The translations under genes and the position numbers were made by a program. Shown piece by piece: positions 52,165 through 60,936 of a stretch of DNA of 61,049 nt (within the stretch, counting starts at the first letter, position 1; every line of letters begins with the position of its first letter). The notes beneath the pieces were generated by a model. The model was not told the DNA's origin, ran no database searches, and saw only the letters and a list, made by a program, of their open reading frames with translations. The DNA comes from Chitinophagales bacterium (GTDB taxonomy: Bacteria; Bacteroidota; Bacteroidia; Chitinophagales; Chitinophagaceae): NCBI GenBank assembly GCA_026931905.1, contig JAIXLB010000040.1, positions 1 through 61,049 of the forward strand, in the 5' to 3' direction.

Positions 52165-53172
52165 TTGTATATTCAAACTTTGACCCTGAAAAAGAAACAA
52201 AAAATATTTTTCAATTACATTATTGGTCCTATCTTATTTGTATGGCTTAGTTTTTCTATTTATAAACAAGTAATAGAACAACCCGATTTGCCCAAAGCCT
52301 GGCAAGCCATTTTAAATTCTTACAAAAGTGTAGATGCTTGGAAATTGTATGCAGTAATTGTATTAATGTTTGTAAACTGGGGTATTGAAGCTAAGAAATG
52401 GCAAATTTTAGTTTCTGGTATTCAAAAAGTAAGTTTTTTAAGAGCTTTTAGAGCCATTTTTACAGGACAAGCTATTGCATTTAATACTTTTAACGGTATA
52501 GGAGAATATATTGGCAGAGTTGTGTATTTGCAAGATGGTAATAGGCTTAGAGCTATTGCTGTATCTATTGTTGGAAGCCTGAGTCAATTAATTGTAACAA
52601 TGATTATGGGTATAATTGGCTTGTTGTATATTAAGCTAAATATTTTAGATGATACGCATCATTTGCAAGGCTTAAATAAATTTTGGTTAAATGCTATGTT
52701 GTACATTTTAAGTTTTGGAACTGTAGTAATTTTAATTTTATATTTTCAATTATCATGGGTTACAAAATTGTTTGAAAAAATTCCTTTTGTTGCCAAGTAT
52801 AGTTTTTATGTTCAAAAGTTAGAAGATTTTCATGCAAAGGAATTAACAAAAATTTTATTACTTTCTTTTCTTAGGTACGTTGTATTTGTGGTTCAATATT
52901 TATTATTGTTACAGTTATTTGAAGTAAATGCAAATTGGTGGCAATTATCGTGGATGGTTTGTGTATTGTTTTTAGTGTTAGCAGTTGTACCATCTATACC
53001 TATTGCAGAATTAGGTTTAAGAGGCGAAGCAAGTAAACAACTATTTGGTTTATTAAGTGCAAATACGCTTGGCATAGTTTTTACAGCAGCCATAATATGG
53101 TTTGTAAACAGAGTAATACCAGCCATTACAGGAAGTTTATTAATTTTAGGAGTAAAATTATTTAAGAAATAA
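52165..53172 (+). CDS. Flippase-like UPF0104 (lysylphosphatidylglycerol synthase TM region) protein
   Basis: About 330-335 residues with eight or so membrane helices. Typical blocks of the family: NWGIEAKKWQILVSGIQ, FLRAFRAIFTGQAIAFNTFN, GEYIGRVVYL, and PIAELGLRGEASKQLFGL. Members are thought to flip lipids or lipid-linked sugars, or supply a membrane module of aminoacyl-lipid enzymes; this one has only the membrane part. No ATG is available near the start: codons are TTG at 52165 or, more plausibly, TTG at 52180, so the end is uncertain. DUF3108 follows after three bases. Confidence 0.85.
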   Translation: MYIQTLTLKKKQKIFFNYIIGPILFVWLSFSIYKQVIEQPDLPKAWQAILNSYKSVDAWKLYAVIVLMFVNWGIEAKKWQILVSGIQKVSFLRAFRAIFTGQAIAFNTFNGIGEYIGRVVYLQDGNRLRAIAVSIVGSLSQLIVTMIMGIIGLLYIKLNILDDTHHLQGLNKFWLNAMLYILSFGTVVILILYFQLSWVTKLFEKIPFVAKYSFYVQKLEDFHAKELTKILLLSFLRYVVFVVQYLLLLQLFEVNANWWQLSWMVCVLFLVLAVVPSIPIAELGLRGEASKQLFGLLSANTLGIVFTAAIIWFVNRVIPAITGSLLILGVKLFKK

Positions 53173-53175
53173 ATT

Positions 53176-53973
53176 ATGATGAAAAAAATTGTATCTCTTT
53201 TTATTGCAGTAGGTTCGTGGCTTACTCTTACATCGGCAGATGATGATTTTTGCAGTGTAAGAAATACAACTTTTCAAGATGGAGAAAATATTACATACAA
53301 AGTATTTTACAATGCCTTAGGTTTATATATTGATGCAGGTACAGCAAGCTTTACTGTTACTGGCGAAACTTTTAATAATAAACCTGTATATCATATTGTA
53401 GGAACAGGCACTTCAAACTCAAGCTACGACTGGATTTTTAAAGTAAGAGACCGTTACGAAACTTATATTGATACAGCTACATTAAAACCTCAAAAATTTA
53501 TTAGAAATGTAGATGAAGGTGGATATAAATTTTATGAAAATGTAACTTTTAATCATAGTACCAATTCTGCTATTACCAATAAAGGCGTTTATAAAGTTCC
53601 TGAATGTGTGCAAGATGTTTTAAGCTCTATTTATTATGCACGAAATATTAATTTTAATAAATACAATGTAGGTGATAAAATTCCTTTTTCTATGTTTTTG
53701 GATAATGAAATCTATGACTTGTACATAAAATATATGGGCAAGGAAACTGTAAAAACACGTTATGGAAAATTTAGAGCTATTAAGTTTAAACCTTTGTTAA
53801 TAAAGGGTACCATTTTTAAAGGAGGCGAATCGATGACTGTATGGGTAAGTGATGATGAAAATCATATTCCTCTAAGAATTGAAAGCCCTATATCTGTAGG
53901 TAAAGTAAAGGTGGATATGATGATGTATAAAAATATTCGTTATCCTCTTTCTTCTATGATAAGTTTTAGATAA
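53176..53973 (+). CDS. DUF3108 family exported protein
   Basis: 265 residues with a signal peptide (about 1-21, LTLTSA). The beta-rich mature part matches DUF3108: FQDGENITYKVFYNALGLYI, GTASFTVTGETFNNKPVYHI, and a middle PQKFIRNVDEGGYKFYENVTF. The tail GGESMTVWVSDDENHIPLRI then KVDMMMYKN is the usual ending. The family is periplasmic and has no known activity. It begins three bases after the flippase-like gene, so the two are co-expressed and may act on the same lipid or glycan (inference). Confidence 0.9.
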   Translation: MMKKIVSLFIAVGSWLTLTSADDDFCSVRNTTFQDGENITYKVFYNALGLYIDAGTASFTVTGETFNNKPVYHIVGTGTSNSSYDWIFKVRDRYETYIDTATLKPQKFIRNVDEGGYKFYENVTFNHSTNSAITNKGVYKVPECVQDVLSSIYYARNINFNKYNVGDKIPFSMFLDNEIYDLYIKYMGKETVKTRYGKFRAIKFKPLLIKGTIFKGGESMTVWVSDDENHIPLRIESPISVGKVKVDMMMYKNIRYPLSSMISFR

Positions 53974-53980
53974 CAGGAAT

Positions 53981-54541
53981 TTAACCTTGTTGTGTTTGTT
54001 GTTTTTTCAGTTGTTTTAAAAACAACAACATCATACCTATAACAATTAAGTAAGCAACAATATTGTAAAATGTATGATGATCTAAAGTAAATGGTTTGAA
54101 CATTTTTTTTTGTAGTGCAATTAATAATACAACTACTCTTAAAACATTGGTAATAAAAATAATGATTAAACCACTAATTAACCATTTAGTTTTAAACCAA
54201 AACTTTCCCTTGTTTACCAAAATAAAAGCAGTCCAAAAGCATAGTACACCATAACCAATACAAGAGTAAACCATACGAACACCAGAGCCATTTTTTATTT
54301 GTAAAATATAGGTTGAATGAATGTGTGTTTCATAACCCAATAAGTACATAACAAATTTTGCAGTACTTAAAATACTATGTCTTAACCAGGCTACATAATT
54401 AAAATATTTATCCAACCATTCTATATAAATCCCTCCTTGGGTTGTAATGCCAATAAAAAGAGTTGTTCCATAATCCAATAGTAAATAAAGGATAATAAGT
54501 TTGGCAGCATATTTTATAAAAGATTTATTTTCTACTGTCAC
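53981..54541 (-). CDS. Exosortase/archaeosortase family protein
   Basis: 186 residues, about five to six membrane helices. The catalytic trio of exosortases is present: Cys in MVYSCIGYGVLCFW (C94), Arg in ITNVLRVVVLLIAL (R135) and His in TLDHHTFYNIVAYL (H155 or H156). Exosortases cleave a C-terminal signal and likely transfer the protein to a surface glycolipid. The translated start is GTG at 54541, no ATG nearby. The gene is not in an EPS cluster, but a PID-CTERM-like protein is encoded at 60471-60884. smpB is 39 bases upstream on the same strand. Confidence 0.9.
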   Translation of the reverse strand: MTVENKSFIKYAAKLIILYLLLDYGTTLFIGITTQGGIYIEWLDKYFNYVAWLRHSILSTAKFVMYLLGYETHIHSTYILQIKNGSGVRMVYSCIGYGVLCFWTAFILVNKGKFWFKTKWLISGLIIIFITNVLRVVVLLIALQKKMFKPFTLDHHTFYNIVAYLIVIGMMLLFLKQLKKQQTQQG

Positions 54542-54580
54542 TATTTTTATAGTTTATGGCTTAAATATAGTTTATATTTT

Positions 54581-55018
54581 TTATACAAAACGTTTCATTT
54601 CTCTTTCAGCATCTCGTTGTTTAATGGTATCTCTTTTATCGTGTAGTTTTTTGCCTTTTGCTAAGCCTATTTCTACTTTTACTAAATTTTTTTCGTTTAG
54701 AAAAATCCTTAATGGCACAATGGTAAGCCCTTTGTCTTTTAACTTGTTTTGAAGTTTTCTTAATTCACGTTTTTGCAATAATAATTTTCTATCGTGCACA
54801 GCAATATGATTATTTACTGTTCCATGCGAATACTCTGCAATGTACAAACCTCTAAGCCATAATTCATTTGTATCAAACAAGCAAAAAGCATCATTAAAAC
54901 TTACTTTTCCTTCTCTTATGCTTTTTACTTCAGTGCCTAATAATACAATACCAGCAATATATTTTTCTTCTATAAAGTAATGATAAAAAGCCTGTCTGTT
55001 ATTCATTTCTTTGGACAT
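54581..55018 (-). CDS. smpB: SsrA-binding protein SmpB
   Basis: 145 residues. Binds tmRNA and brings it to stalled ribosomes. Signatures: NNRQAFYHYFIEEKYIAGIV, LLGTEVKSIREGKVSFNDAF, and the OB-barrel part to KVEIGLAKGKKLHDKR, ending in the Lys/Arg-rich helical tail TIKQRDAEREMKRFV. Complete. No tmRNA gene was found next to it. Together with the exosortase gene it may form a minus-strand pair (39-base gap). Confidence 0.96.
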   Translation of the reverse strand: MSKEMNNRQAFYHYFIEEKYIAGIVLLGTEVKSIREGKVSFNDAFCLFDTNELWLRGLYIAEYSHGTVNNHIAVHDRKLLLQKRELRKLQNKLKDKGLTIVPLRIFLNEKNLVKVEIGLAKGKKLHDKRDTIKQRDAEREMKRFV

Positions 55019-55066
55019 TGCACAAAATTAAGCTGTATTAAAGTGTAAATTCTATTTTCTATATGT

Positions 55067-56197
55067 TTAGCTGTAAATGTATTGAATGAGTTGTTCAGCA
55101 TTAAGAGTATTATTGTAAATAGATTGAAGTTTTAATTTTCGTAATTCAATTTCTGCTGTTGTAATTTTTTGCATAAATAATTGTTCAATTTTTTCTTGCA
55201 TTTCTTTTGATGTGTTAGCTATATGACACAAATCATCTAAACCAGTTCCTTCGATAGTTGCATTATTTACTATACAAAATTTTCCAATAAAAAGAGCATG
55301 TAATAATTTTAGTTTAATACCTGTATTACTAAAAGAAGGCAAAATATTTATTTGTGCTTCTTTAATTAAATTATTCATTTCATTTTCTGAAGGATTAGGT
55401 TGTAGTACAACATTTTTACTTTTTGCTATTATATTTTTTAATTTTTCTGAAGGATTTTTTCCTGCAATTACAAAAGGAATTCCTGAGTTATAAAATACAT
55501 TTTGCAAAAGCCATATAGCTGCCTGTTCATTTACTTGTACGCTTAAATCTGCTTGGTACAAACAATATTTTCCTTGACTTTCATCAATATCAATCATCCA
55601 GTTATTGGGTATAAATAATGGTAAATAATGAGCATTGGTACAATATAAGTCCTGCTCATAAGTAATTTTATCTTTTGTAGTTACAGTAAGAAAAAGAGAA
55701 GCTTTATTAATAATTTTTTGCTCATATTTTTTTAGCAAAAAACTTTCCGCTAAGCAATATATTTTTTTAAAAAAAGAAGTAGCTGTTTGCGATAAATGTT
55801 TGTAATAATTATACTCTACATTGTGCAGCCTTACTATTTTTTTTCTATGGTTAAATCGTACATCATTCAATAAAAAAGTGCTGTGAATACCTTCCATTAA
55901 AATAGGATAATTGTCTTGCAACAAACAATTCAATAATGTATCATTTTTTCTTGAAGCAACAATATATGGCATAGAAAAATGAATACCAGCTAACCCTGTT
56001 TTTCTTTTGTAGTAATGAACAGCAGCACAATATTTATTCAATTCATTTTGCACACCTCTGCCATAATCAAAACAATGCAAATGAATGAGTATGCCAACTT
56101 TTTGTAAAGCAGGGAGTTTCCAAAATAAATCTATTACACCACCATAATCTGGTGGATATGGAACTGTAAAACAAATTATATGCAAATGCTTATTCAA
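55067..56197 (-). CDS. Glycosyltransferase, GT-B (GT4-like)
   Basis: 376 residues. The N-terminal half opens HIICFTVPYPPDYGGVIDLF, the glycine loop of GT-B enzymes; KIVRLHNVEYNYYKHL is the 'H-N-E-x' block of GT4-type sugar transferases. The C-terminal half has FVIAGKNPSEKLKNII, then NEMNNLIKEAQINILPSFSNTGIKLKLLHAL, with the GxKxK of the nucleotide-sugar site where many GT4 enzymes show ExGxxxxE. Acceptor unknown; likely a surface glycan. The start is TTG at 56197 (no ATG in frame near it). Confidence 0.82.
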   Translation of the reverse strand: MNKHLHIICFTVPYPPDYGGVIDLFWKLPALQKVGILIHLHCFDYGRGVQNELNKYCAAVHYYKRKTGLAGIHFSMPYIVASRKNDTLLNCLLQDNYPILMEGIHSTFLLNDVRFNHRKKIVRLHNVEYNYYKHLSQTATSFFKKIYCLAESFLLKKYEQKIINKASLFLTVTTKDKITYEQDLYCTNAHYLPLFIPNNWMIDIDESQGKYCLYQADLSVQVNEQAAIWLLQNVFYNSGIPFVIAGKNPSEKLKNIIAKSKNVVLQPNPSENEMNNLIKEAQINILPSFSNTGIKLKLLHALFIGKFCIVNNATIEGTGLDDLCHIANTSKEMQEKIEQLFMQKITTAEIELRKLKLQSIYNNTLNAEQLIQYIYS

Positions 56198-56260
56198 ACA
56201 TCAACTGTTAAGTACAGTACAATATTCCTATAAAACTATGTAACAGCGAAAGAATTTTAT

Positions 56261-57445
56261 TTATTTAAAAGCATTTATGCCTGTAACATCCATTCCTGTA
56301 ATAAGTAAATGAATGTCATGCGTTCCTTCGTAAGTAATTACACTTTCCAAGTTCATCATGTGTCGCATAATACTGTATTCTCCTGTAATGCCCATGCCAC
56401 CTAACATTTGCCTTGCTTCTCTTGCAATGTTTGTAGCAATTTCGCAACTGTTTCTTTTAGCCATACTTACTTGTTGTGGGGTTGCTTTTCCTTCGTTCAT
56501 TAAAACACCTAAACGCCAAACCAATAATTGTCCTTTGGTAATTTCGGTAATCATTTCAGCCAACTTTTTTTGTTGTAATTGAAAGCCAGCAATGGGTTTA
56601 TCAAATTGTATTCTTTCTTGGCTATATCTTAAAGCAGTATCATAACAATCCATTGCAGCACCTAAAGCTCCCCAAGCAATACCAAATCTTGCTTTAGTTA
56701 AACAACTTAATGGACCTTTTAATCCTTGAATATTTGGTAAAATATTTTCTTTAGGAATTTTTACATTATCAAAAACCAATTCACCAGTAGCACTTGCACG
56801 CAAACTCCATTTGCCATGTGTTGTAGGTGTAGCAAAGCCTTCCATACCTCTTTCTACAATTACACCTCTTACAATACCTTGTTCATCTTTAGCCCATACA
56901 ACTGCAACTTGTGAAAAAGGTGCATTGCTAATCCACATTTTAGCACCATTTAATAGTACATGATCACCAGCATCTTTAATATTGGTAAGCATACTGCTTG
57001 GGTCGCTACCATGATTAGGTTCTGTTAATCCAAAACAACCCAACCATTCGCCACTGGCTAATTTGGGTAAATATTTTTTCTTTTGTTCTTCGCTGCCATA
57101 AGCATAAATAGGAAACATAACCAAACTACCTTGAACACTTGCTGTACTGCGTACACCACTATCTCCACGTTCCAATTCTTGCATCATTAATCCGTAAGAA
57201 ATATAATCCAAACCACCACCTCCATAAGCTGTAGAAACGGTTGGTCCAAAGCAACCCAATTCGCCCATTTGTTTTACAATATGTTCAGGAAATTCAGCAC
57301 GTTGTGCATAATCTTCTATGATGGGTGAAATTTCTTTTTTTACATAATTACGAACCGATTCACGAATTAATTTATGCTCTTCTGTTAATAATTCATCTAA
57401 CAAAAAATAATCGGGACTTTGAAATAAATCTGCTCTTGCTGCCAT
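56261..57445 (-). CDS. Acyl-CoA dehydrogenase, glutaryl-CoA dehydrogenase-like
   Basis: 394 residues. FAD-linked acyl-CoA dehydrogenase: GLTEPNHGSDPSSML (flavin/substrate block), WISNAPFSQVAVVWAKD, and the catalytic Glu in LESVITYEGTHDIHLLITG. The 'YEGTHDIH' ending and lack of a long insert match glutaryl-CoA dehydrogenases, which oxidise and decarboxylate glutaryl-CoA to crotonyl-CoA, more than short-chain types. Also consistent with the aromatic/acyl-CoA theme of the nearby paa operon, though not in it. Downstream of prs on the same strand with a repeat element between. Confidence 0.9.
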   Translation of the reverse strand: MAARADLFQSPDYFLLDELLTEEHKLIRESVRNYVKKEISPIIEDYAQRAEFPEHIVKQMGELGCFGPTVSTAYGGGGLDYISYGLMMQELERGDSGVRSTASVQGSLVMFPIYAYGSEEQKKKYLPKLASGEWLGCFGLTEPNHGSDPSSMLTNIKDAGDHVLLNGAKMWISNAPFSQVAVVWAKDEQGIVRGVIVERGMEGFATPTTHGKWSLRASATGELVFDNVKIPKENILPNIQGLKGPLSCLTKARFGIAWGALGAAMDCYDTALRYSQERIQFDKPIAGFQLQQKKLAEMITEITKGQLLVWRLGVLMNEGKATPQQVSMAKRNSCEIATNIAREARQMLGGMGITGEYSIMRHMMNLESVITYEGTHDIHLLITGMDVTGINAFK

Positions 57446-57524
57446 GTATTTTAAATTTTATTTTAGTAAAATAAATTAATTGCATTCTATAAAATGCTTT
57501 GATAATGTTGTTGGCAAAAATAAG

Positions 57525-57592
57525 TGTTTCACTTCGTTCAACATGATATAAAGAATGCCAGGCAGATTCTTCGCTTCGCTCAGAATGACAAG
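57525..57592. repeat. Palindromic intergenic repeat (copy B)
   Basis: Between prs and the acyl-CoA dehydrogenase gene, ending six bases before the prs stop codon. GTTTCACTTCGTTCAACATG at one end and TTCTTCGCTTCGCTCAGAAT at the other are the two inverted arms, with a shortened CAGGCAG centre. It is a degenerate member of the family at 12223 and 60307. Confidence 0.8.
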
Positions 57593-57597
57593 TGTTG

Positions 57598-58557
57598 TTA
57601 TTTATCTCTGCCTCTTAATTGGCTATGTACAAAAAGGCTTGTAATACTTTTATTTTCGTAGGCATTTCTTATAGCAATAGCAAACAAATCAGCAACAGAA
57701 ATTATTTTTATTTTAGGACTATCTTGTTTTAATGGAATAGTATCGCACACAACCAATTCTTGCAATACACTGTTTTCAATATTTTCGTAGGCTTTGCCAC
57801 TTAATACAGGATGTGTACAAAATGCTCTTACACTTCTGGCACCTTTTTCTATTAATAATGATGCACTTTTGGCTAAGGTTCCTCCTGTATCGCAAATGTC
57901 ATCAATTAAAACAATATCTCTATTAGTAACATCTCCAATTACCACCATACTGGCAATTTCGTTGGCACGTTTTCTATGCTTATCGCAAATAACCATTTCT
58001 GCATTAAAATAGCTGGCTATTTCTCTTACACGATTGGTGCTACCAACATCTGGTGCAGCAAAAGTTAAGTTTTCTAATTGTAATTGTTCTATATAAGGTA
58101 TAAAAATGGCACTACTATCTAAATGATCTACAGGTATATCAAAAAAGCCTTGAATTTGTGGTGCATGCAAATCCATTGTAATAATTCTATCTGCACCAGC
58201 AGCTTGTAATAAAGTAGCAATTAATTTACTACCAATAGCTACACGAGGTTTATCTTTTCTATCTTGTCTGGCAAAACCATAATAAGGAATTACTGCTACA
58301 ATACGGTTGGCACTTGCTCTTTTTGCAGCATCAATCATTAATAACAATTCCATTAAATTTTCGGTAGGTGCAAAAGTGCTTTGAATTAAAAAAACATAAT
58401 CGCCACGAATACTTTCTAAAAAAACGGGTTGAAATTCTCCATCACTAAACTTTTGAATATTTACTTTACCAAGAGGCGTACCAAAACGTTGGGCAATTTT
58501 TTCAGCTAATTTTTGAGAACCTGTACCTGAAAATACTTTTACAGAAGGATTCATCAT
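57598..58557 (-). CDS. prs: Ribose-phosphate pyrophosphokinase
   Basis: About 319 residues from ATG 58557 or 58554 (MMNPSVKVFSGTGSQKLAEK); an upstream TTG lies inside the promoter box. Makes PRPP from ribose 5-phosphate and ATP for nucleotide, His and Trp synthesis. Signatures: KFSDGEFQPVFLESIRGDYV, PYYGFARQDRKDKPR, DLHAPQIQGFFDIPVDHL and the PRPP loop IVLIDDICDTGGTLAKSA. Complete. Confidence 0.97.
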   Translation of the reverse strand: MMNPSVKVFSGTGSQKLAEKIAQRFGTPLGKVNIQKFSDGEFQPVFLESIRGDYVFLIQSTFAPTENLMELLLMIDAAKRASANRIVAVIPYYGFARQDRKDKPRVAIGSKLIATLLQAAGADRIITMDLHAPQIQGFFDIPVDHLDSSAIFIPYIEQLQLENLTFAAPDVGSTNRVREIASYFNAEMVICDKHRKRANEIASMVVIGDVTNRDIVLIDDICDTGGTLAKSASLLIEKGARSVRAFCTHPVLSGKAYENIENSVLQELVVCDTIPLKQDSPKIKIISVADLFAIAIRNAYENKSITSLFVHSQLRGRDK

Positions 58558-58575
58558 AACAAGTAGAATGTGCCG

Positions 58576-58583
58576 CAAATATA
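58576..58583 (-). promoter_or_regulatory. TAnnTTTG -7 box of prs
   Basis: Reverse strand TATATTTG, exact match, 18 bases before the prs ATG at 58557. Confidence 0.6.
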
Positions 58584-58673
58584 AACTTATGCCATGAGTG
58601 AAAAAAGATTTTAAAATTCAATGTTTATGAATTGTGAATTTGTGTAGCTAAATGAAAGTATATAAGTGATGGA

Positions 58674-58706
58674 TAAAAAAATAACTCACGATAAAAGTGA
58701 GTTATT
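58674..58706 (-). terminator. Intrinsic terminator of tRNA-Gln
   Basis: AATAACTCAC / GTGAGTTATT ten-base stem, seven-base loop, then TTTTTT on the minus strand. It begins directly after the tRNA CCA end. Confidence 0.92.
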
Positions 58707-58780
58707 TGGTTGGCCTACCTGGATTCGAACCAAGACGAACAGAACCAAAATCTGTCGTACTACCATTATACTATAGGCCA
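58707..58780 (-). tRNA. tRNA-Gln (anticodon TTG), CCA encoded
   Basis: Minus strand, 5' end TGGCCTA pairs with 3' TAGGCCA, discriminator A and an encoded CCA (58707-58709). The anticodon stem ACAGA / TCTGT encloses the loop TTTTGGT with anticodon TTG at its centre. The T-loop GGTTCGAATCC and D-arm AGTATAATGGTAGTAC are standard. It is followed at once by its own terminator. Confidence 0.96.
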
Positions 58781-58921
58781 ATCCTTTAAAAATGGACGGC
58801 AAAAGTAATGTTCAAGTCTTTTCTTTCCAAATAAATAAGCAAAGTTTTTTCTTTTTTTAAGAATTGATTTGCAACTATTTTTATTATTACTTATCTCTTT
58901 GTAAAAACTTATACATATACT

Positions 58922-59413
58922 ATGAAGTTTTTGTATTTAATACGACATGCAAAAAGTAGTTTGGATTTTGATTGGGATAATGATTTTGAAAGAACTTTAG
59001 ATAAACGTGGTAAACAAGAAGCTGCTTTAATGGCTGAAAAATTATTTAATAAAAAAGTTGTTATAAATACTATTGTTTCAAGCACTGCTATTAGAGCTTT
59101 AACAACTGCACATTTTTTTGCCACTGCTTACGGAATAAATGAAAATGCAATTATTAAAATTCCTGAATTATACCATGCTTCTGCTAATACATTGTACTAC
59201 CTTATAAAAAAATTTGATGATGCACTAAATCATGTTGCTGTTTTTTCTCATAACCCTGGCTTAACAGAATTTGTAAATAATTTAACCGATAAAATAATTC
59301 CTGGAATGTCTACCTGTGGTGTATTTGCTTTAGTTATTCATACCACTGAATGGAAAAATTTTGAACAAGCTGAAAAAGATTTTTTGTTTTATGATTATCC
59401 AAATAATGCTTAA
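58922..59413 (+). CDS. SixA-like histidine phosphatase
   Basis: 163 residues, complete. The active His is in FLYLIRHAKSS (RHA in place of the more common RHG; H9), the second His in VAVFSHNPGLTEF, and Arg in SSTAIRALTTA. The SixA family removes phosphate from phosphohistidine on signalling proteins (ArcB in E. coli), but bacterial relatives act on small molecules too. Substrate unknown. It is convergent with folP (six-base gap) and starts 142 bases from tRNA-Gln, which is on the other strand. Confidence 0.9.
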   Translation: MKFLYLIRHAKSSLDFDWDNDFERTLDKRGKQEAALMAEKLFNKKVVINTIVSSTAIRALTTAHFFATAYGINENAIIKIPELYHASANTLYYLIKKFDDALNHVAVFSHNPGLTEFVNNLTDKIIPGMSTCGVFALVIHTTEWKNFEQAEKDFLFYDYPNNA

Positions 59414-59419
59414 AAACAA

Positions 59420-60253
59420 TTAAGCTTTTGCTTGATAAACTGCTAACAACTGAATACACTCCATTGCTTCTTTTACATCGTGTACTCTTAGAATAGTTGC
59501 CCCATTGAGTAAGCCTATTGTGTTCAAAACAGTAGTGCCATTTAGTGCTTCTTCTGGAGTAATGCCTAATGTTTTGTAGATTGTAGATTTTCTTGAAACG
59601 CCTAATAATATTGCTTTATGTAACATTGTAAACACATGTAGCTCTTTTAATAATTGCATATTGTGTTGTATTGTTTTTCCAAAGCAAAAGCCTACATCAA
59701 TTATTACATCATTTATACCAGCAAGCCTGCATTGTTCTATTTTTTTTATAAAATAATTCAATATATCATTTGTAACATTTTCATACTGCGGATTTTGTTG
59801 CATGGTTTGTGGCGTGCCTTGTATGTGCATGGCTATAAAAGGAACTTTTAAGGCAGCAACTGTTGAAAGCATATTCTTAACCATATCTCCTGCACTAATA
59901 TCATTGATAATAGATGCCCCATTTTGAACAGCAATGTTTGCAACCTCTGCATTATAGGTATCTATTGAAATAATTGTTTCAGGAAATTTTTTTATAATAT
60001 TTTCAATAACAGGTATGGTTCTGTTTATTTCTTCTTGAATGGTTATAGGTTTGCTGTTGGGTTGTGTAGATTGTCCTCCTATATCTAAAATAGTTGCACC
60101 TTCTTGCAACATTTGTTCTGCTTTTTGCACAGCTTTTTCTATTGTGTTTTGTCTGCTGTTGTTGTAAAAGGAATCTGGTGTAACATTAATAACACCCATT
60201 ACAATAGGTTTATTTATCAACAGTAATTTGCCCTTGCAATTAAGCGTAAACAT
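59420..60253 (-). CDS. folP: Dihydropteroate synthase
   Basis: 277 residues, full length. Joins p-aminobenzoate to hydroxymethyl-dihydropterin pyrophosphate; the target of sulfonamides. Signatures: IVMGVINVTPDSFYNNSRQN at the start, ILDIGGQSTQPNSKPI, FPETIISIDTYNAEVANIA, IINDISAG and IIDVGFCFGKTIQHN, with a late VSRKSTIY. folK, the preceding enzyme, is at 18874-19374, so folate genes are scattered. It ends six bases from the convergent phosphatase gene. Confidence 0.97.
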   Translation of the reverse strand: MFTLNCKGKLLLINKPIVMGVINVTPDSFYNNSRQNTIEKAVQKAEQMLQEGATILDIGGQSTQPNSKPITIQEEINRTIPVIENIIKKFPETIISIDTYNAEVANIAVQNGASIINDISAGDMVKNMLSTVAALKVPFIAMHIQGTPQTMQQNPQYENVTNDILNYFIKKIEQCRLAGINDVIIDVGFCFGKTIQHNMQLLKELHVFTMLHKAILLGVSRKSTIYKTLGITPEEALNGTTVLNTIGLLNGATILRVHDVKEAMECIQLLAVYQAKA

Positions 60254-60306
60254 AGAAATAATTTGATGTAAAAATACAGCAATGAGCGTAAGTGAAATGA
60301 CACACC

Positions 60307-60439
60307 CTGTTATGTTGAAACCCTTCTGTCATGTTGAACGAAGTGAAGAAAAAACCTTGTCATTCTGAGTGTAGCGAAGAAACTGCCTGGCTTTAGTACA
60401 ATCCCTCAAGAGATCCTTCGCTTCGCTCAGGATGACAAA
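60307..60439. repeat. Palindromic intergenic repeat (copy C), downstream of the PID-CTERM gene
   Basis: In the 217-bp gap between folP and the PID-CTERM gene. The arm GTCATGTTGAACGAAGTGAAG (60329-60349), a second arm GTCATTCTGAGTGTAGCGAAG (60359-60379), the shared centre CTGCCTGGCTTTAGTACAA (60383-60401) and the inverted arm CTTCGCTTCGCTCAGGATGA (60416-60435). 57 bases match copy A with two mismatches. Short GGATGACA remnants follow near 60452. Confidence 0.88.
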
Positions 60440-60470
60440 GAATGGGAGTATAGGATGACAAGAATGAGAA

Positions 60471-60884
60471 TTAGGGTAATAGTGTATTTCTATATTTATA
60501 CCCTAAAATGGCTGCTGTTGTAAGCAATAAAGTTACCCCTCCATCTAATGGAATATCAATAGGATCATCTGGTGGTGGTGCAGCATCATAATCTGCACTG
60601 GTTGTACCTATTAATCCTCCTGTTTCCAAGGTATCTACAGCATTGTAGGTTTGCGTATTATTATTGAGGTTTAATTCTCTTCCCCACATATCTACATTTG
60701 TTCCTTGCATACTGGGCAATGCCCCCCAATTATTATCTATCAAGGGCAAACCTATTACTTCTGGTGCTATGGACATGTTACCATAAATTTCACTTCCTGC
60801 AACCTGCTGACTTTGGATATTATTACTAAAAGCAAAAATCAAAATAGCTACTAATATTTCCTTGGCGTTTTTCTGTTTTCTCAT
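60471..60884 (-). CDS. Small exported protein with PID-CTERM-like sorting signal
   Basis: 137 residues. N-terminal signal (about 1-26). The middle (27-100) is Asn/Gly/Thr-rich with no fold I recognise. The C-terminus has the tripartite layout of an exosortase target: DDPIDIPLDGG (106-116), a hydrophobic stretch VTLLLTTAAILG (117-128) and a short basic tail YKYRN (129-133). 'PIDxPLDGG' resembles the PID-CTERM signal known in Bacteroidota (recollection, needs a model search). The exosortase gene at 53981 is the natural partner. Repeats flank the gene on both sides; it may be one of several paralogues. Confidence 0.82.
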   Translation of the reverse strand: MRKQKNAKEILVAILIFAFSNNIQSQQVAGSEIYGNMSIAPEVIGLPLIDNNWGALPSMQGTNVDMWGRELNLNNNTQTYNAVDTLETGGLIGTTSADYDAAPPPDDPIDIPLDGGVTLLLTTAAILGYKYRNTLLP

Positions 60885-60936
60885 TACAATTATTTAATTA
60901 GGGTACAAATTTTATTTTTTATTTTTTTATTTTTCT

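Noticed and set aside
54581..55018. tmRNA gene next to smpB
   Set aside because: No tRNA-Ala-like ends or tag-coding frame found in the flanks of smpB.
60307..60439. Repeats as simple intrinsic terminators
   Set aside because: They form long hairpins but lack a clear T-run, share a long non-palindromic centre and occur several times in a row.
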